From assembly GCF_006874625.1 (NCBI RefSeq), contig NZ_CP030034.1, positions 3,658,001 to 3,722,000 on the forward strand: a stretch of DNA of 64,000 nt, given 5' to 3'. This stretch comes from Bdellovibrio sp. NC01. GTDB taxonomy: Bacteria; Bdellovibrionota; Bdellovibrionia; Bdellovibrionales; Bdellovibrionaceae. Of this stretch, positions 33,154-41,040 are shown piece after piece. Position numbers and translations under genes: made by a program. The notes beneath the pieces were generated by a model. It made no database searches. It worked only from the letters and a program-made list of their open reading frames with translations, and was not told the DNA's origin. Within the stretch, counting starts at the first letter, position 1. Every line of letters starts with the position of its first letter.

Positions 33154-33775
33154 TTAAACCTTCCTGCCAGGCCGAGTGTGAACTCAACAGGCTTAGAGCT
33201 TTCTTAAGTTTCTTTTTGCCTTCATCCGTATGGGGCCATGTCGAAACTCCACTGGGATGAGGCAAACAAATAACTTCCACGTCTTGACCATGGAAATTTG
33301 TTTTTAGTTTTTTCCCTACCACATCAGATAAGCCTTTTGATTTGGGAAAAACTTTTGCTCCTAGCACTTCGGTAATTGCGACTCTGCCGACAGCAATAAT
33401 CAACTGTGGCTTCAGCACTGCCACTTCTTCCTTTAGATGCTGACGACACATTTCAATTTCTTCTTTACTAGGCTCACGGTCGCCCTTTCCTGACTTGCCT
33501 GGAAAGCAACGTGCGACCGCTGCCATATAAACCTGTGCACGAAAACTTTCTTCGTCAACCCCTGTGCCTTGCTCGATCCATTTAAATAAAGTTTTTCCTG
33601 CGGTGTATGCGAAAGGTTTTCCAAACGTCGCTTCATGCACGCCCGGAGCTTGGCCAATCAACATCACGCGCGTATCCACGGCAGGCCCATGCACAGGAGT
33701 GCCGCACATCTGTGGGCACTGTCTGCATTTCTGTAAGTTGTGATGAATAGCTTTGAGCTTTTTTAAGACTGACAT
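33143..33775 (-). CDS. family 4-type uracil-DNA glycosylase
   Basis: 210 residues. Iron-sulfur-type cysteines at C17-x2-C20, plus Cys in VARCFPG and EEIEMCRQ. The glycosylase motif 1 is LIGQAPGVHEATFGKPF, and motif 2 is CLPHPSGVSTWPH. It removes uracil from DNA to start base-excision repair. No strong ribosome-binding site before the ATG. First gene of the operon with DUF3750 and DUF488. A second UDG-superfamily protein (UdgX-like) occurs at 41040. Confidence 0.85.
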   Translation of the reverse strand: MSVLKKLKAIHHNLQKCRQCPQMCGTPVHGPAVDTRVMLIGQAPGVHEATFGKPFAYTAGKTLFKWIEQGTGVDEESFRAQVYMAAVARCFPGKSGKGDREPSKEEIEMCRQHLKEEVAVLKPQLIIAVGRVAITEVLGAKVFPKSKGLSDVVGKKLKTNFHGQDVEVICLPHPSGVSTWPHTDEGKKKLKKALSLLSSHSAWQEGLSEI

Positions 33776-33835
33776 GGATAGCTAAGAATAGCGGAAATCT
33801 GCTGTGGGCGCTACTTAGCTAGACGTACATCCACG

Positions 33836-35020
33836 TCAGTGAAGATTTCCTAAACAAGATTCAAGAATGTCCATGGCTTCTGCGGCCGTCTTTCTTCCCA
33901 CAGTCAAAGCGGGAAACATCGTAAAACCATCGTCAGCTTCAGATAAAATCAGACCACGTTCAAGAGCACGCTTACAAATTTGGGCTCCGTAGAATTTACT
34001 TTCGAATTTCACTCCGATCGCCATGCCCTTCACGCGAATATCGGCGTGATGTTTAAACTGCATGGCGTTCAATCTTCTTTCGATATACTCACTCACTTTT
34101 TCAACGTGACGGAACAAGTTTTCTTGATGAAATTGAAAATAGCGAATTGTCGCAAGCGCTGCAGTCACGCTGCGGGGATGCCAGCCATAAGTTGGAAAGG
34201 AAATGTCCTCACCTTGATATGATTTTGCAACTGTTGAAGTCATCACGCACGCACCCATCGGAGCAACCCCGCTGGTAATGGCTTTCGCAAGACATATAAT
34301 GTCTGGTTTTAATTTGTAGTGTTCACTTGCAAACATTTTTCCAGTTCTGCCAAAACCCGTTGCAACTTCATCAATGATTAACAATGTTCCGTACTTCTTA
34401 CACATCTGCTGCAAGCCCGACATGAATTCTTCACTGGGAATTTCAACGCATAAGTTGCAAACGATTGGCTCCATAATAAAAGCGGCAACACGTTTTGTGC
34501 GCAAAAACTTTTCCACTTGATCCAAAGCCTGTCCATCTAAGGGCGGGTGAACTCGGTGACAGCGAAACAACGGATTCCAATCTTCAAATGGAGGCGAACC
34601 CACAGCACGCGCTGCCATTGAATCACCATGATAAGCATTCTCGACGGAAACAAACTCGGTGCGTTCGGTATGAGCGACCGCTGCTTGCAACGCAATCTCG
34701 ACAGCTTCTGTGCCGCCAGTGGCCCGAAAGCACTTGCCCATATTCCCCGGTGCCATCTTAACTAAGATCTGCGCAAGCTCTCCCCATCCTTTGTAGAGTT
34801 GATGAGTCGCAATGTATTCGGGCCCTTTGAAGCGCATCATCGCATCTTCGATCGCATAGTGGGACCAACCCAAGTTTCCTACGCACCAGCCCATATTGAA
34901 ATCAATCAGACGTCGCCCATCCGCTGTCATCACGAAACTGCCTTTGGATCTTACAACTTCAAAGTCGACTTTTGAACTTTCACGTCCCAAATATTTATCT
35001 TCTTGATGTTGTAAGTTCAT
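33836..35020 (-). CDS. class III PLP-dependent aminotransferase
   Basis: 394 residues. The glycine-rich and PLP motifs are seen: GSFVMTADGRRLIDFNMGWCVGNLG, CFRATGGTEAVEIALQAA, IIDEVATGFGRTGKM (Asp pairs with the PLP ring) and CLAKAITSGVAPMGA (catalytic Lys). The substrate is not clear; the family covers ornithine, acetylornithine, GABA and glutamate-semialdehyde enzymes. The ATG at 35020 follows GGAGGTGGGT; the longer frame is not used. Divergent from the PqiA-type gene, with 140 bases between the two starts. Confidence 0.88.
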   Translation of the reverse strand: MNLQHQEDKYLGRESSKVDFEVVRSKGSFVMTADGRRLIDFNMGWCVGNLGWSHYAIEDAMMRFKGPEYIATHQLYKGWGELAQILVKMAPGNMGKCFRATGGTEAVEIALQAAVAHTERTEFVSVENAYHGDSMAARAVGSPPFEDWNPLFRCHRVHPPLDGQALDQVEKFLRTKRVAAFIMEPIVCNLCVEIPSEEFMSGLQQMCKKYGTLLIIDEVATGFGRTGKMFASEHYKLKPDIICLAKAITSGVAPMGACVMTSTVAKSYQGEDISFPTYGWHPRSVTAALATIRYFQFHQENLFRHVEKVSEYIERRLNAMQFKHHADIRVKGMAIGVKFESKFYGAQICKRALERGLILSEADDGFTMFPALTVGRKTAAEAMDILESCLGNLH

Positions 35021-35160
35021 ACCCACCTCCATTGCTGACAAATGGCAAAGCGTTTTGATTCAGGTTATTGCTCAAAGATAGTCGCTTCATGCTCTTCAGA
35101 CATCATGCATATTCACATCGGACCTCCATGAAATTAAGTCGATATAAGAGAATGTTCATA

Positions 35161-35709
35161 ATGAGTAAACAGAAGATCAATCCTCACTCTACGACCTTGT
35201 GTCTGGCGTTTTCGCTAACGGCTTTAATTTTTTATGTGCCTGCGAATATGTTTCCATTCATGAGTATAGAGCTTTATGGTCGCCAGACGACGTCAACTAT
35301 TTGGGGCGGCATCGTACAGCTTGCCGACTCGGGCTCGTGGCCTATTGCGATTGTGATCTTTTTAGCAAGTATACTTATTCCGCTTTTAAAACTACTCATT
35401 CTGTTTTACTTGGCACTGACAGCGCACACTCATGAAAATCCCAAATTTAAAACCAGACTTTATCAAATCGTAGAATCAATTGGTCGTTGGTCAATGCTTG
35501 ATATTTTTCTTCTAGCAATTTTAGTTGCGATTCTTAAGCTGGGCCACTGGGCCCACGCAGAGCCGCGCTTAGGCTCGTTATTATTTTTAATGGTCGTCAT
35601 TTTTACGATGTTGGCATCTGCTTACTTCGATCCCAAACTTCTGCAATCCGACTTATCTGAAACAGAGTCACTAGGAAACGAGGCCTATGAAAAAAGAAAC
35701 GATCAGTGA
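35161..35709 (+). CDS. PqiA-family inner-membrane protein, single-domain form
   Basis: 182 residues with four membrane helices. The segment FYVPANMFPFMSIELYGRQTTSTIWGGIVQLADSGSWPIAIVIF matches the PqiA core. Full PqiA has two copies of this domain; this has only one. It is followed by the MCE protein PqiB-like gene, overlapping by 23 bases. The pair probably transports lipid across the envelope. Confidence 0.85.
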   Translation: MSKQKINPHSTTLCLAFSLTALIFYVPANMFPFMSIELYGRQTTSTIWGGIVQLADSGSWPIAIVIFLASILIPLLKLLILFYLALTAHTHENPKFKTRLYQIVESIGRWSMLDIFLLAILVAILKLGHWAHAEPRLGSLLFLMVVIFTMLASAYFDPKLLQSDLSETESLGNEAYEKRNDQ

Positions 35710-36544
35710 AGGAATCGAAAAGATTTCTTCAAAATGGTATATCTGGTTTTTCCCCGTAGTCGCTTTCATCATTACGGCGGTTTTAATGTGGCGATACTTT
35801 GAAGGTGTCGGGCCAAAAATTAAAATATACTTCGATGACGGCGCCAACATTCAGGCCGAGCGTACTCGCATTACCTATCGTGGTGTCACGATAGGTATGG
35901 TCAATAAAGTCAGCATCTCTGATGATAATAAGGAAGTTATCGCTTACGCGACTTTACAAAAAGACGCTGAAGATTTCGCTGTTGAAGGAACAAAATTTTG
36001 GATCGTAACTCCGAAGGTAAGCATCCAAGGTATCAGCGGTTTAGAAACGCTCATTCAAGGACCTTACATTGCAACTCAACCAGGCAAAGGTGCTAAGACC
36101 AAAACTTTTAAAGGAAAACTGGAAAGCGAATCCAACGATCCCTTGGAAGATACTGTGCCTTATCATCTTGAAACCACCAACGTGGAGTCGATAAATCCTG
36201 GTGACTCAGTCACATATCGAGGAATGAAGATTGGATCCGTGACAAAAGTAAATCTATCGAAATCCGCGCAAACGATTTTAGTACAAATCAACGTTCAAGA
36301 TAAATTTGTCAGACTAGTTCGGTCCAACACTGTCTTCTGGCGCAAAGTGGGGATTCAAGCAAAGCTTGGATTATTTAAGTCCGAGGTAAAAATAAATTCT
36401 TTAGATTCGATTATTCACGGCGGAATCGATATGTTTACACCCGAGCCCCCGGGTGAAATTTCCAAATGGGGAAGCAAGTTTGTTTTGTATGATGGACCAC
36501 CGAAAGATTATCAGAAGTGGAATCCAAAACTTGAGGCAAAATAA
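35687..36544 (+). CDS. PqiB-like MCE-domain protein
   Basis: 285 residues. One N-terminal membrane helix (about 17-36) then two MCE/MlaD domains: about residues 43-130 (KIYFDDGANIQAERTRITYRGVTIG) and 165-245 (VESINPGDSVTYRGMKIGSVTKV). E. coli PqiB has three MCE domains and forms a needle-like lipid tunnel; this shorter form has two. Co-translated with the PqiA-like gene. No PqiC gene is nearby. Confidence 0.85.
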   Translation: MKKETISEGIEKISSKWYIWFFPVVAFIITAVLMWRYFEGVGPKIKIYFDDGANIQAERTRITYRGVTIGMVNKVSISDDNKEVIAYATLQKDAEDFAVEGTKFWIVTPKVSIQGISGLETLIQGPYIATQPGKGAKTKTFKGKLESESNDPLEDTVPYHLETTNVESINPGDSVTYRGMKIGSVTKVNLSKSAQTILVQINVQDKFVRLVRSNTVFWRKVGIQAKLGLFKSEVKINSLDSIIHGGIDMFTPEPPGEISKWGSKFVLYDGPPKDYQKWNPKLEAK

Positions 36545-36570
36545 AAAGCCCCGTTTTTCACGGGGCTCAC
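36545..36570. terminator. bidirectional terminator
   Basis: AGCCCCGT at 36547-36554 pairs with ACGGGGCT at 36560-36567, with a five-base loop, between the convergent PqiB-like and DUF2239 genes. Confidence 0.85.
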
Positions 36571-36571
36571 G

Positions 36572-37159
36572 TTAGTCAGCAAATGCAGATTTAGCCAATT
36601 TCTTTGCATGATCGCGAACATCTTTAGGCCAGCCAGAAATTTGTTTTGCAAATTTCTCTTTATCTTTGGCGTACAGTGCGCGTAAAGCCTCTTCATAGTT
36701 CGGCAAATCACCCGCCATCACATGCATGAACTTATAGGTCGCATCTTGTGACATACGAATTTGGTCTTTCGCGAAATTCTTTTTACGTGCTTCTTCAACA
36801 AGCTTACGCAACGTCACTGATGCCCCACCCGGCTGACGTGATAACCAATCCCACTGCGCTGGAAGAAGAGTCACTTCGCGTGGCACGACTCCAAGCTTTG
36901 GTCGCCCCGGGCCTTTGACCACTTCAGCTTCCGCTTCTTCTGAGGGGAAGAGACCTTCTAATCTTTTCGCCAGTGACTCTGCCGTGCCACGCAAGTCGAT
37001 ATCTACTTGCTCGCCCGTGAGATCGTTAAAAATCAGAACTGTGGTGCGCGTTTCTTTTTTTAAATGTTCTTTTACTTCGGTCGCAACGTCTTTGATATCA
37101 CCCGTCGTGATTCGGTCGCTGCCCGAAAATGCTGTGAAAGTTTGTTTTAGAGTTTCCAT
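36572..37159 (-). CDS. DUF2239 protein
   Basis: 195 residues of DUF2239. Marks are KQTFTAFSGSDRITTGDI, LIFNDLTGEQVDIDLRGT, KGPGRPKLGVVPREVTLLPAQWDWLSRQPGGAS and the YKFMHVMAGDLPNYEEALRALY motif. Function unknown. Cytoplasmic. Followed leftward by terminator; the MFS gene lies 11 bases upstream in the same direction and may share the transcript. Confidence 0.85.
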   Translation of the reverse strand: METLKQTFTAFSGSDRITTGDIKDVATEVKEHLKKETRTTVLIFNDLTGEQVDIDLRGTAESLAKRLEGLFPSEEAEAEVVKGPGRPKLGVVPREVTLLPAQWDWLSRQPGGASVTLRKLVEEARKKNFAKDQIRMSQDATYKFMHVMAGDLPNYEEALRALYAKDKEKFAKQISGWPKDVRDHAKKLAKSAFAD

Positions 37160-37170
37160 TTTTAAAACCT

Positions 37171-38421
37171 CTATGAAGCTGCGGAATTCGCTTGGCGTCT
37201 TTCCCGCACAGCTTTGTTAATGAAAATCATCAATCCTAAGGCGATACAGATCGTGCCCAACATCACATAACCAACACGGTCGAAGTGCTCAAGCTTCCCA
37301 TCAGCACCACGCATGACAATCATCCCCGCCACAACTGATGCCAAACCACCGGCCACTTGTTGAATCGAAGCACTGACTGACATGTAAGCGCCACGACTTG
37401 TTTGCTCTGGCACACCCGACATGATTGTTTGGGCTGGAATCATGCGCGAGAAAATCCCGATGAACATGATCACATTCACAACCACCACGGCTGCCAATGG
37501 TGTCACACCCAAATGCGTATAGATGATAACCATCACCGCACTAAGCATTGATCCAAAGATGAACGTTTTTAAGTTACCGAATGAATCGCACAGTCGACCC
37601 ACCAAAGGCCCGATCAAGATCGAAAAACATCCAGTAATTAGATAAATCATCGGAAGCTTTTCTAGAGCAATTCCAAGATTATTCACGGTGAAGGCACTAC
37701 CGAATGGCAACAACATAAAGCCACCGATTGATAAGAACGCCACCGCTAAGTACGAAGTCGTATACTGTGTATTCGTGATCGTACCAAGCAAGTGATGCAG
37801 CGGATGTTTATCCACTTTATACTGCAAATGCTCATTCACGGGTTTCATCTTAAACCAAATGATAAAACCAACGATGGTGCTGACCGCAACGATCATCAAA
37901 AACGGCGCGTGCCATCCGAAATGATTCGACAAAAACAATCCTGACGGCAAACCCAAAATCTGGCTGGCAGCAAATGCTGTCTGCAAGAAGCCCATCACAC
38001 GTCCACGCATGTGCATTGGAAAAATATCCGTTGTAATTGCCATCACGATGGAACCAATCACACCACCAAAAAGGCCCGTGATAATTCTAGCTGCTAATAA
38101 CATTTCATAATTAGGAGCCAAAGCGCAGAACAATGTTCCTGCGACAAAGCCCAGATAAAAGAACATCAACATGTTCTTGCGATCAAAACGATCCGCAAAG
38201 CCCGCCGCAAGAAAGCCTGAAATCCCTGCGCTGAATGCGTAAGCCGATACGACTAAACCAAATTGCGCTGTCGTGATGTTCAATGCAGGCATCATCGTCG
38301 CGCCCAATGGCGACATGATCATGAAGTCCAAAATGATTGTGAACTGCAAGAACGCTAGGATAGCGATAATAAATTTCTGATAACTATCAAACTTGGCAAC
38401 TGGTGCCGCTGTCTTTTCCAC
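37171..38421 (-). CDS. MFS transporter
   Basis: 416 residues with 12 membrane helices. The MFS motif A is GFADRFDRKNML (about 78-89), and GRVMGFLQTAFAASQILGLPSGLFLS is motif C-like. This pattern suits a drug or sugar efflux transporter. The GTG start at 38421 follows AGGGAAGG. Two palindromic TTACCCGGGTAA-type sites lie upstream (38454-38499), so expression is probably repressed by a regulator, although the nearest candidate (Rrf2) has a different expected site. Confidence 0.85.
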   Translation of the reverse strand: MEKTAAPVAKFDSYQKFIIAILAFLQFTIILDFMIMSPLGATMMPALNITTAQFGLVVSAYAFSAGISGFLAAGFADRFDRKNMLMFFYLGFVAGTLFCALAPNYEMLLAARIITGLFGGVIGSIVMAITTDIFPMHMRGRVMGFLQTAFAASQILGLPSGLFLSNHFGWHAPFLMIVAVSTIVGFIIWFKMKPVNEHLQYKVDKHPLHHLLGTITNTQYTTSYLAVAFLSIGGFMLLPFGSAFTVNNLGIALEKLPMIYLITGCFSILIGPLVGRLCDSFGNLKTFIFGSMLSAVMVIIYTHLGVTPLAAVVVVNVIMFIGIFSRMIPAQTIMSGVPEQTSRGAYMSVSASIQQVAGGLASVVAGMIVMRGADGKLEHFDRVGYVMLGTICIALGLMIFINKAVRERRQANSAAS

Positions 38422-38453
38422 AGAGTGTCCCTTCCCTCTTCGGTATGAACTAT

Positions 38454-38470
38454 TATTACCCGGGTAAAAT
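38454..38470. promoter_or_regulatory. operator site A before the MFS gene
   Basis: TTACCCGGGTAA perfect core (38456-38467), flanked by AT-rich bases. Upstream of the MFS start by 35 bases. Confidence 0.65.
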
Positions 38471-38479
38471 AAAAAAGTC

Positions 38480-38499
38480 AATATTACCCGGATAATATT
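38480..38499. promoter_or_regulatory. operator site B before the MFS gene
   Basis: 20-base palindrome AATATTACCC/GGATAATATT with one mismatch; centres of A and B are 28 bases apart. Same core motif as site A. Confidence 0.65.
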
Positions 38500-38558
38500 A
38501 TTAGGGCCCAAAAGTTCAGGCTGAGACTTGAATGAATTCAATAGTTTAAATTGATTAC

Positions 38559-39047
38559 TTAGGTGATTTTAGACTGGACCCACTCAATATTTTTTTCGAT
38601 CACATCTTTAGGAAGATCGTTCATGAGTTGGTTGACGAGATCGGCAAGTGAAACAGCCTCAAGCTCTTTACGCCAAGCTTCGTCGGCTTTGTACATCACT
38701 TTGGCGATCTGGCAGGGTTTCGCGAAGACCGTTTTCGCAGGTTTGCACGGATTGTTTTTACGAATCTCCGTACACTGGAATGTTGAGGAACGTCCTTCAA
38801 CTGCTTCCACGATTTCTAAGAAATTAATTTTCGTTGCAGGACGCGCAAGACGATAACCTCCGCGCGGTCCTAGGGTTGTATCGACAAGGCCCGCTTGCGA
38901 TAACGCTTGCATGGCCTTAGAGAGATATTCTTTAGGAACTCCGTGAAACTCTGCCAAGTCTTTTGTGGCAATGTATGCGCCCTCTGGCAAAGTCGCCAGA
39001 AAAGTACAACAGTGTAGTGCCCATTCAACTTGGTTTCGTAAAATCAC
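38559..39047 (-). CDS. Rrf2-family regulator
   Basis: 162 residues. N-terminal helix-turn-helix (IATKDLAEFHGVPKEYLSKAMQALSQAGLVDTTLGPRGGYRLAR) followed by a regulatory part with three cysteines (FQCTEI, NNPCKP, AKPCQI) in an Rrf2-like pattern that may hold an iron-sulfur cluster. Spacing is C-x8-C-x10-C, unlike IscR. GTG start. It is adjacent to the AhpD-like gene (39049-39528), separated by one base, and the operator at 39541-39567 lies before that pair, so autoregulation is probable. Confidence 0.8.
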   Translation of the reverse strand: MILRNQVEWALHCCTFLATLPEGAYIATKDLAEFHGVPKEYLSKAMQALSQAGLVDTTLGPRGGYRLARPATKINFLEIVEAVEGRSSTFQCTEIRKNNPCKPAKTVFAKPCQIAKVMYKADEAWRKELEAVSLADLVNQLMNDLPKDVIEKNIEWVQSKIT

Positions 39048-39048
39048 T

Positions 39049-39528
39049 TTAGTTCATTCCCGCCTTATCAAGGCCAAAAAATTTATCGGCAGATCCCGGA
39101 ACTGATCTGAAGCTTACGCTTAGACGATTCCAGAAATTGATCATACCAATTGCGAACGTTAAGTCAGACAAATCTTTATCAGAGAATTGTTGTTTAACGC
39201 GATTGTACACTTCATCGGAAATACCATGCTCACCTAGCTTAGTCACGGCTTCTGTCCATTCCAGCGCCGCTCTTTCGCGCTCTGAAAATAGATTTGATTC
39301 ACGCCATACGATGATGTGGTGAACGCGAAGATCTCTTTCGCCGTGGATACGTGCTTCTTTGACGTGCATGTCGATGCAAAATGCACAGCCATTCAGTTGT
39401 GAAGCGCGAATATCAATAAGATCGATGATCGTTGCACCTAGTTCGGATTTTCTTACTAAAGCTGCAAGCTCTGTCATCTTCTTTACAAACTCTGGGGACT
39501 CTTGATTGTAGTTAACTCGTAAGCTCAT
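39049..39528 (-). CDS. AhpD-like carboxymuconolactone decarboxylase family protein
   Basis: 159 residues. The catalytic CxxC is in LNGCAFCIDMHVKEA (about residues 46-60), the AhpD-type peroxidatic pair, with a following His. Such proteins are peroxidase-type reductases linked to oxidative defence. Helical throughout. Start ATG 39528 follows GGAGGTG. Forms an operon with the Rrf2 gene directly downstream; the palindrome is 13 bases upstream of the start. Confidence 0.85.
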   Translation of the reverse strand: MSLRVNYNQESPEFVKKMTELAALVRKSELGATIIDLIDIRASQLNGCAFCIDMHVKEARIHGERDLRVHHIIVWRESNLFSERERAALEWTEAVTKLGEHGISDEVYNRVKQQFSDKDLSDLTFAIGMINFWNRLSVSFRSVPGSADKFFGLDKAGMN

Positions 39529-39540
39529 GGGCTCACCTCC

Positions 39541-39567
39541 AATTAAGGATATTATATATCCTTAATT
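39541..39567. promoter_or_regulatory. 27-base perfect palindrome, Rrf2-type operator
   Basis: AATTAAGGATAT-TAT-ATATCCTTAATT, 12-base arms with a three-base centre, perfect. It sits 13 bases before the ahpD-like ATG. Confidence 0.8.
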
Positions 39568-39762
39568 AAAACCTTCGCAATCGGAATTTTGAAACGGTCA
39601 GTTTGGTTATAAAAAAAGTTAAAGAAATTAGTAGCTTGAGGACGTAAAATATTTTATCGAGTTTACTTAAACGGCACTTTGAGCGGATCAAGTTGACTCG
39701 ACTTTTCTCTCGATACGCGCAAAAAGTTGCAAAGACCTTATGTGTAAGTTATATGTAAATTC

Positions 39763-41040
39763 ATGAGTCTTCCCGACTGGAATTTAATAAAGTCCAAACT
39801 TTCGATCCTTGCCGATGCAGCAAAGTACGATGCTTCGTGCTCTAGCAGTGGTTCGCACCGAAAACGTGATGCCAAAGGCATGGGAAACGTCGAGGGCATG
39901 GGAATTTGCCATAGCTATGCACCAGATGGTCGCTGCATCAGCTTGCTTAAAATTCTTATGACGAACTTTTGCATTTTCGATTGCAAATACTGCGTCAACC
40001 GCGTGTCGAGCGATGTGAAACGAGCGAAGTTTTCACCAGACGAAATTGTCACGCTGACATTAGAATTCTATCGCCGCAATTATATTGAAGGTTTGTTTTT
40101 AAGTTCGGGCATTATTGAAAGTTCTGATGCGACGATGGAAAAATTAATCCAGGTCGCAAAGACTTTGCGCCAAGTGCATCGTTTTAATGGATACATTCAT
40201 TTGAAAGTCGTTGCGGGCTCTTCACAAGAGCTCATCGAAGAGGCCGGCTTATGGGCCGATCGTGTCAGTGCAAATGTTGAAATGCCCGTGCAAAAAGATT
40301 TGGATATTTTAGCTCCAGCTAAAACGATTGAGTCTGCCACGACTTCGATGAATCAAATTGCCGAAAAAGTTAGTGAAGCCAAAGAGGAACAGAAAAAATC
40401 TTTCCGCTTCCGCGCCCCCAAGTTCGCACCTGCGGGTCAAACGACACAAATGATCGTAGGCGCGACTGGCAGCACGGATTCTTTGATCTTAAATTCCTCA
40501 CAAAGTCTTTATAGAAAATATGCTTTACGTCGTGTTTATTATTCAGCTTACAGCCCGATTCCTCATTCGGATGTGTTATTACCAACGGAGCAACCGCAAT
40601 TAGTTCGTGAAAATCGTCTGTATCAAGCCGATTGGCTTTTACGTTTTTATAACTTTGAAGCGCAAGAACTTGTGAATGATGAAAATCCTGATTTGCCACT
40701 GGATATGGACCCGAAATCGGCGTGGGCGTTACGCAATCGTCAGTATTTTCCGGTCGACGTGAATTCTGCGGCACGCGAACAGCTTTTGCGCGTGCCCGGC
40801 CTTGGTGTTCGCAATGTCGAGCGTATTTTACAGATGCGACCTCATCGTAAGATCTCTCTGTTGGATTTAGGGAAACTTCGTGTGCCACTGAAACGAACGA
40901 AGTATTTCGTAATTACTTCTGATCATAATCCTGATGTGTTTTTATTAGACTCACAGCACTTGAAAAAGAACATCGCCCCAGAAAGCACTCAGTTGTCACT
41001 GTTTGATATAAAACAGACAGCCGTCTCTGGAGAAATTTGA
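39763..41040 (+). CDS. radical SAM protein of the TIGR03916 DNA repair family
   Basis: 425 residues. Radical SAM cluster CIFDCKYC (C-x3-C-x2-C at about residues 70-77). Spore-photoproduct-lyase-like core: GLFLSSGIIESSDATMEKLIQ, HLKVVAGSSQELIEEA. A helix-hairpin-helix pair is at 333-360 (LLRVPGLGVRNVERILQM), which fits DNA binding. Family TIGR03916, annotated as putative DNA modification/repair radical SAM protein. Its stop overlaps the start of the next gene by one base (TGATG), so the two act together. Confidence 0.85.
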   Translation: MSLPDWNLIKSKLSILADAAKYDASCSSSGSHRKRDAKGMGNVEGMGICHSYAPDGRCISLLKILMTNFCIFDCKYCVNRVSSDVKRAKFSPDEIVTLTLEFYRRNYIEGLFLSSGIIESSDATMEKLIQVAKTLRQVHRFNGYIHLKVVAGSSQELIEEAGLWADRVSANVEMPVQKDLDILAPAKTIESATTSMNQIAEKVSEAKEEQKKSFRFRAPKFAPAGQTTQMIVGATGSTDSLILNSSQSLYRKYALRRVYYSAYSPIPHSDVLLPTEQPQLVRENRLYQADWLLRFYNFEAQELVNDENPDLPLDMDPKSAWALRNRQYFPVDVNSAAREQLLRVPGLGVRNVERILQMRPHRKISLLDLGKLRVPLKRTKYFVITSDHNPDVFLLDSQHLKKNIAPESTQLSLFDIKQTAVSGEI

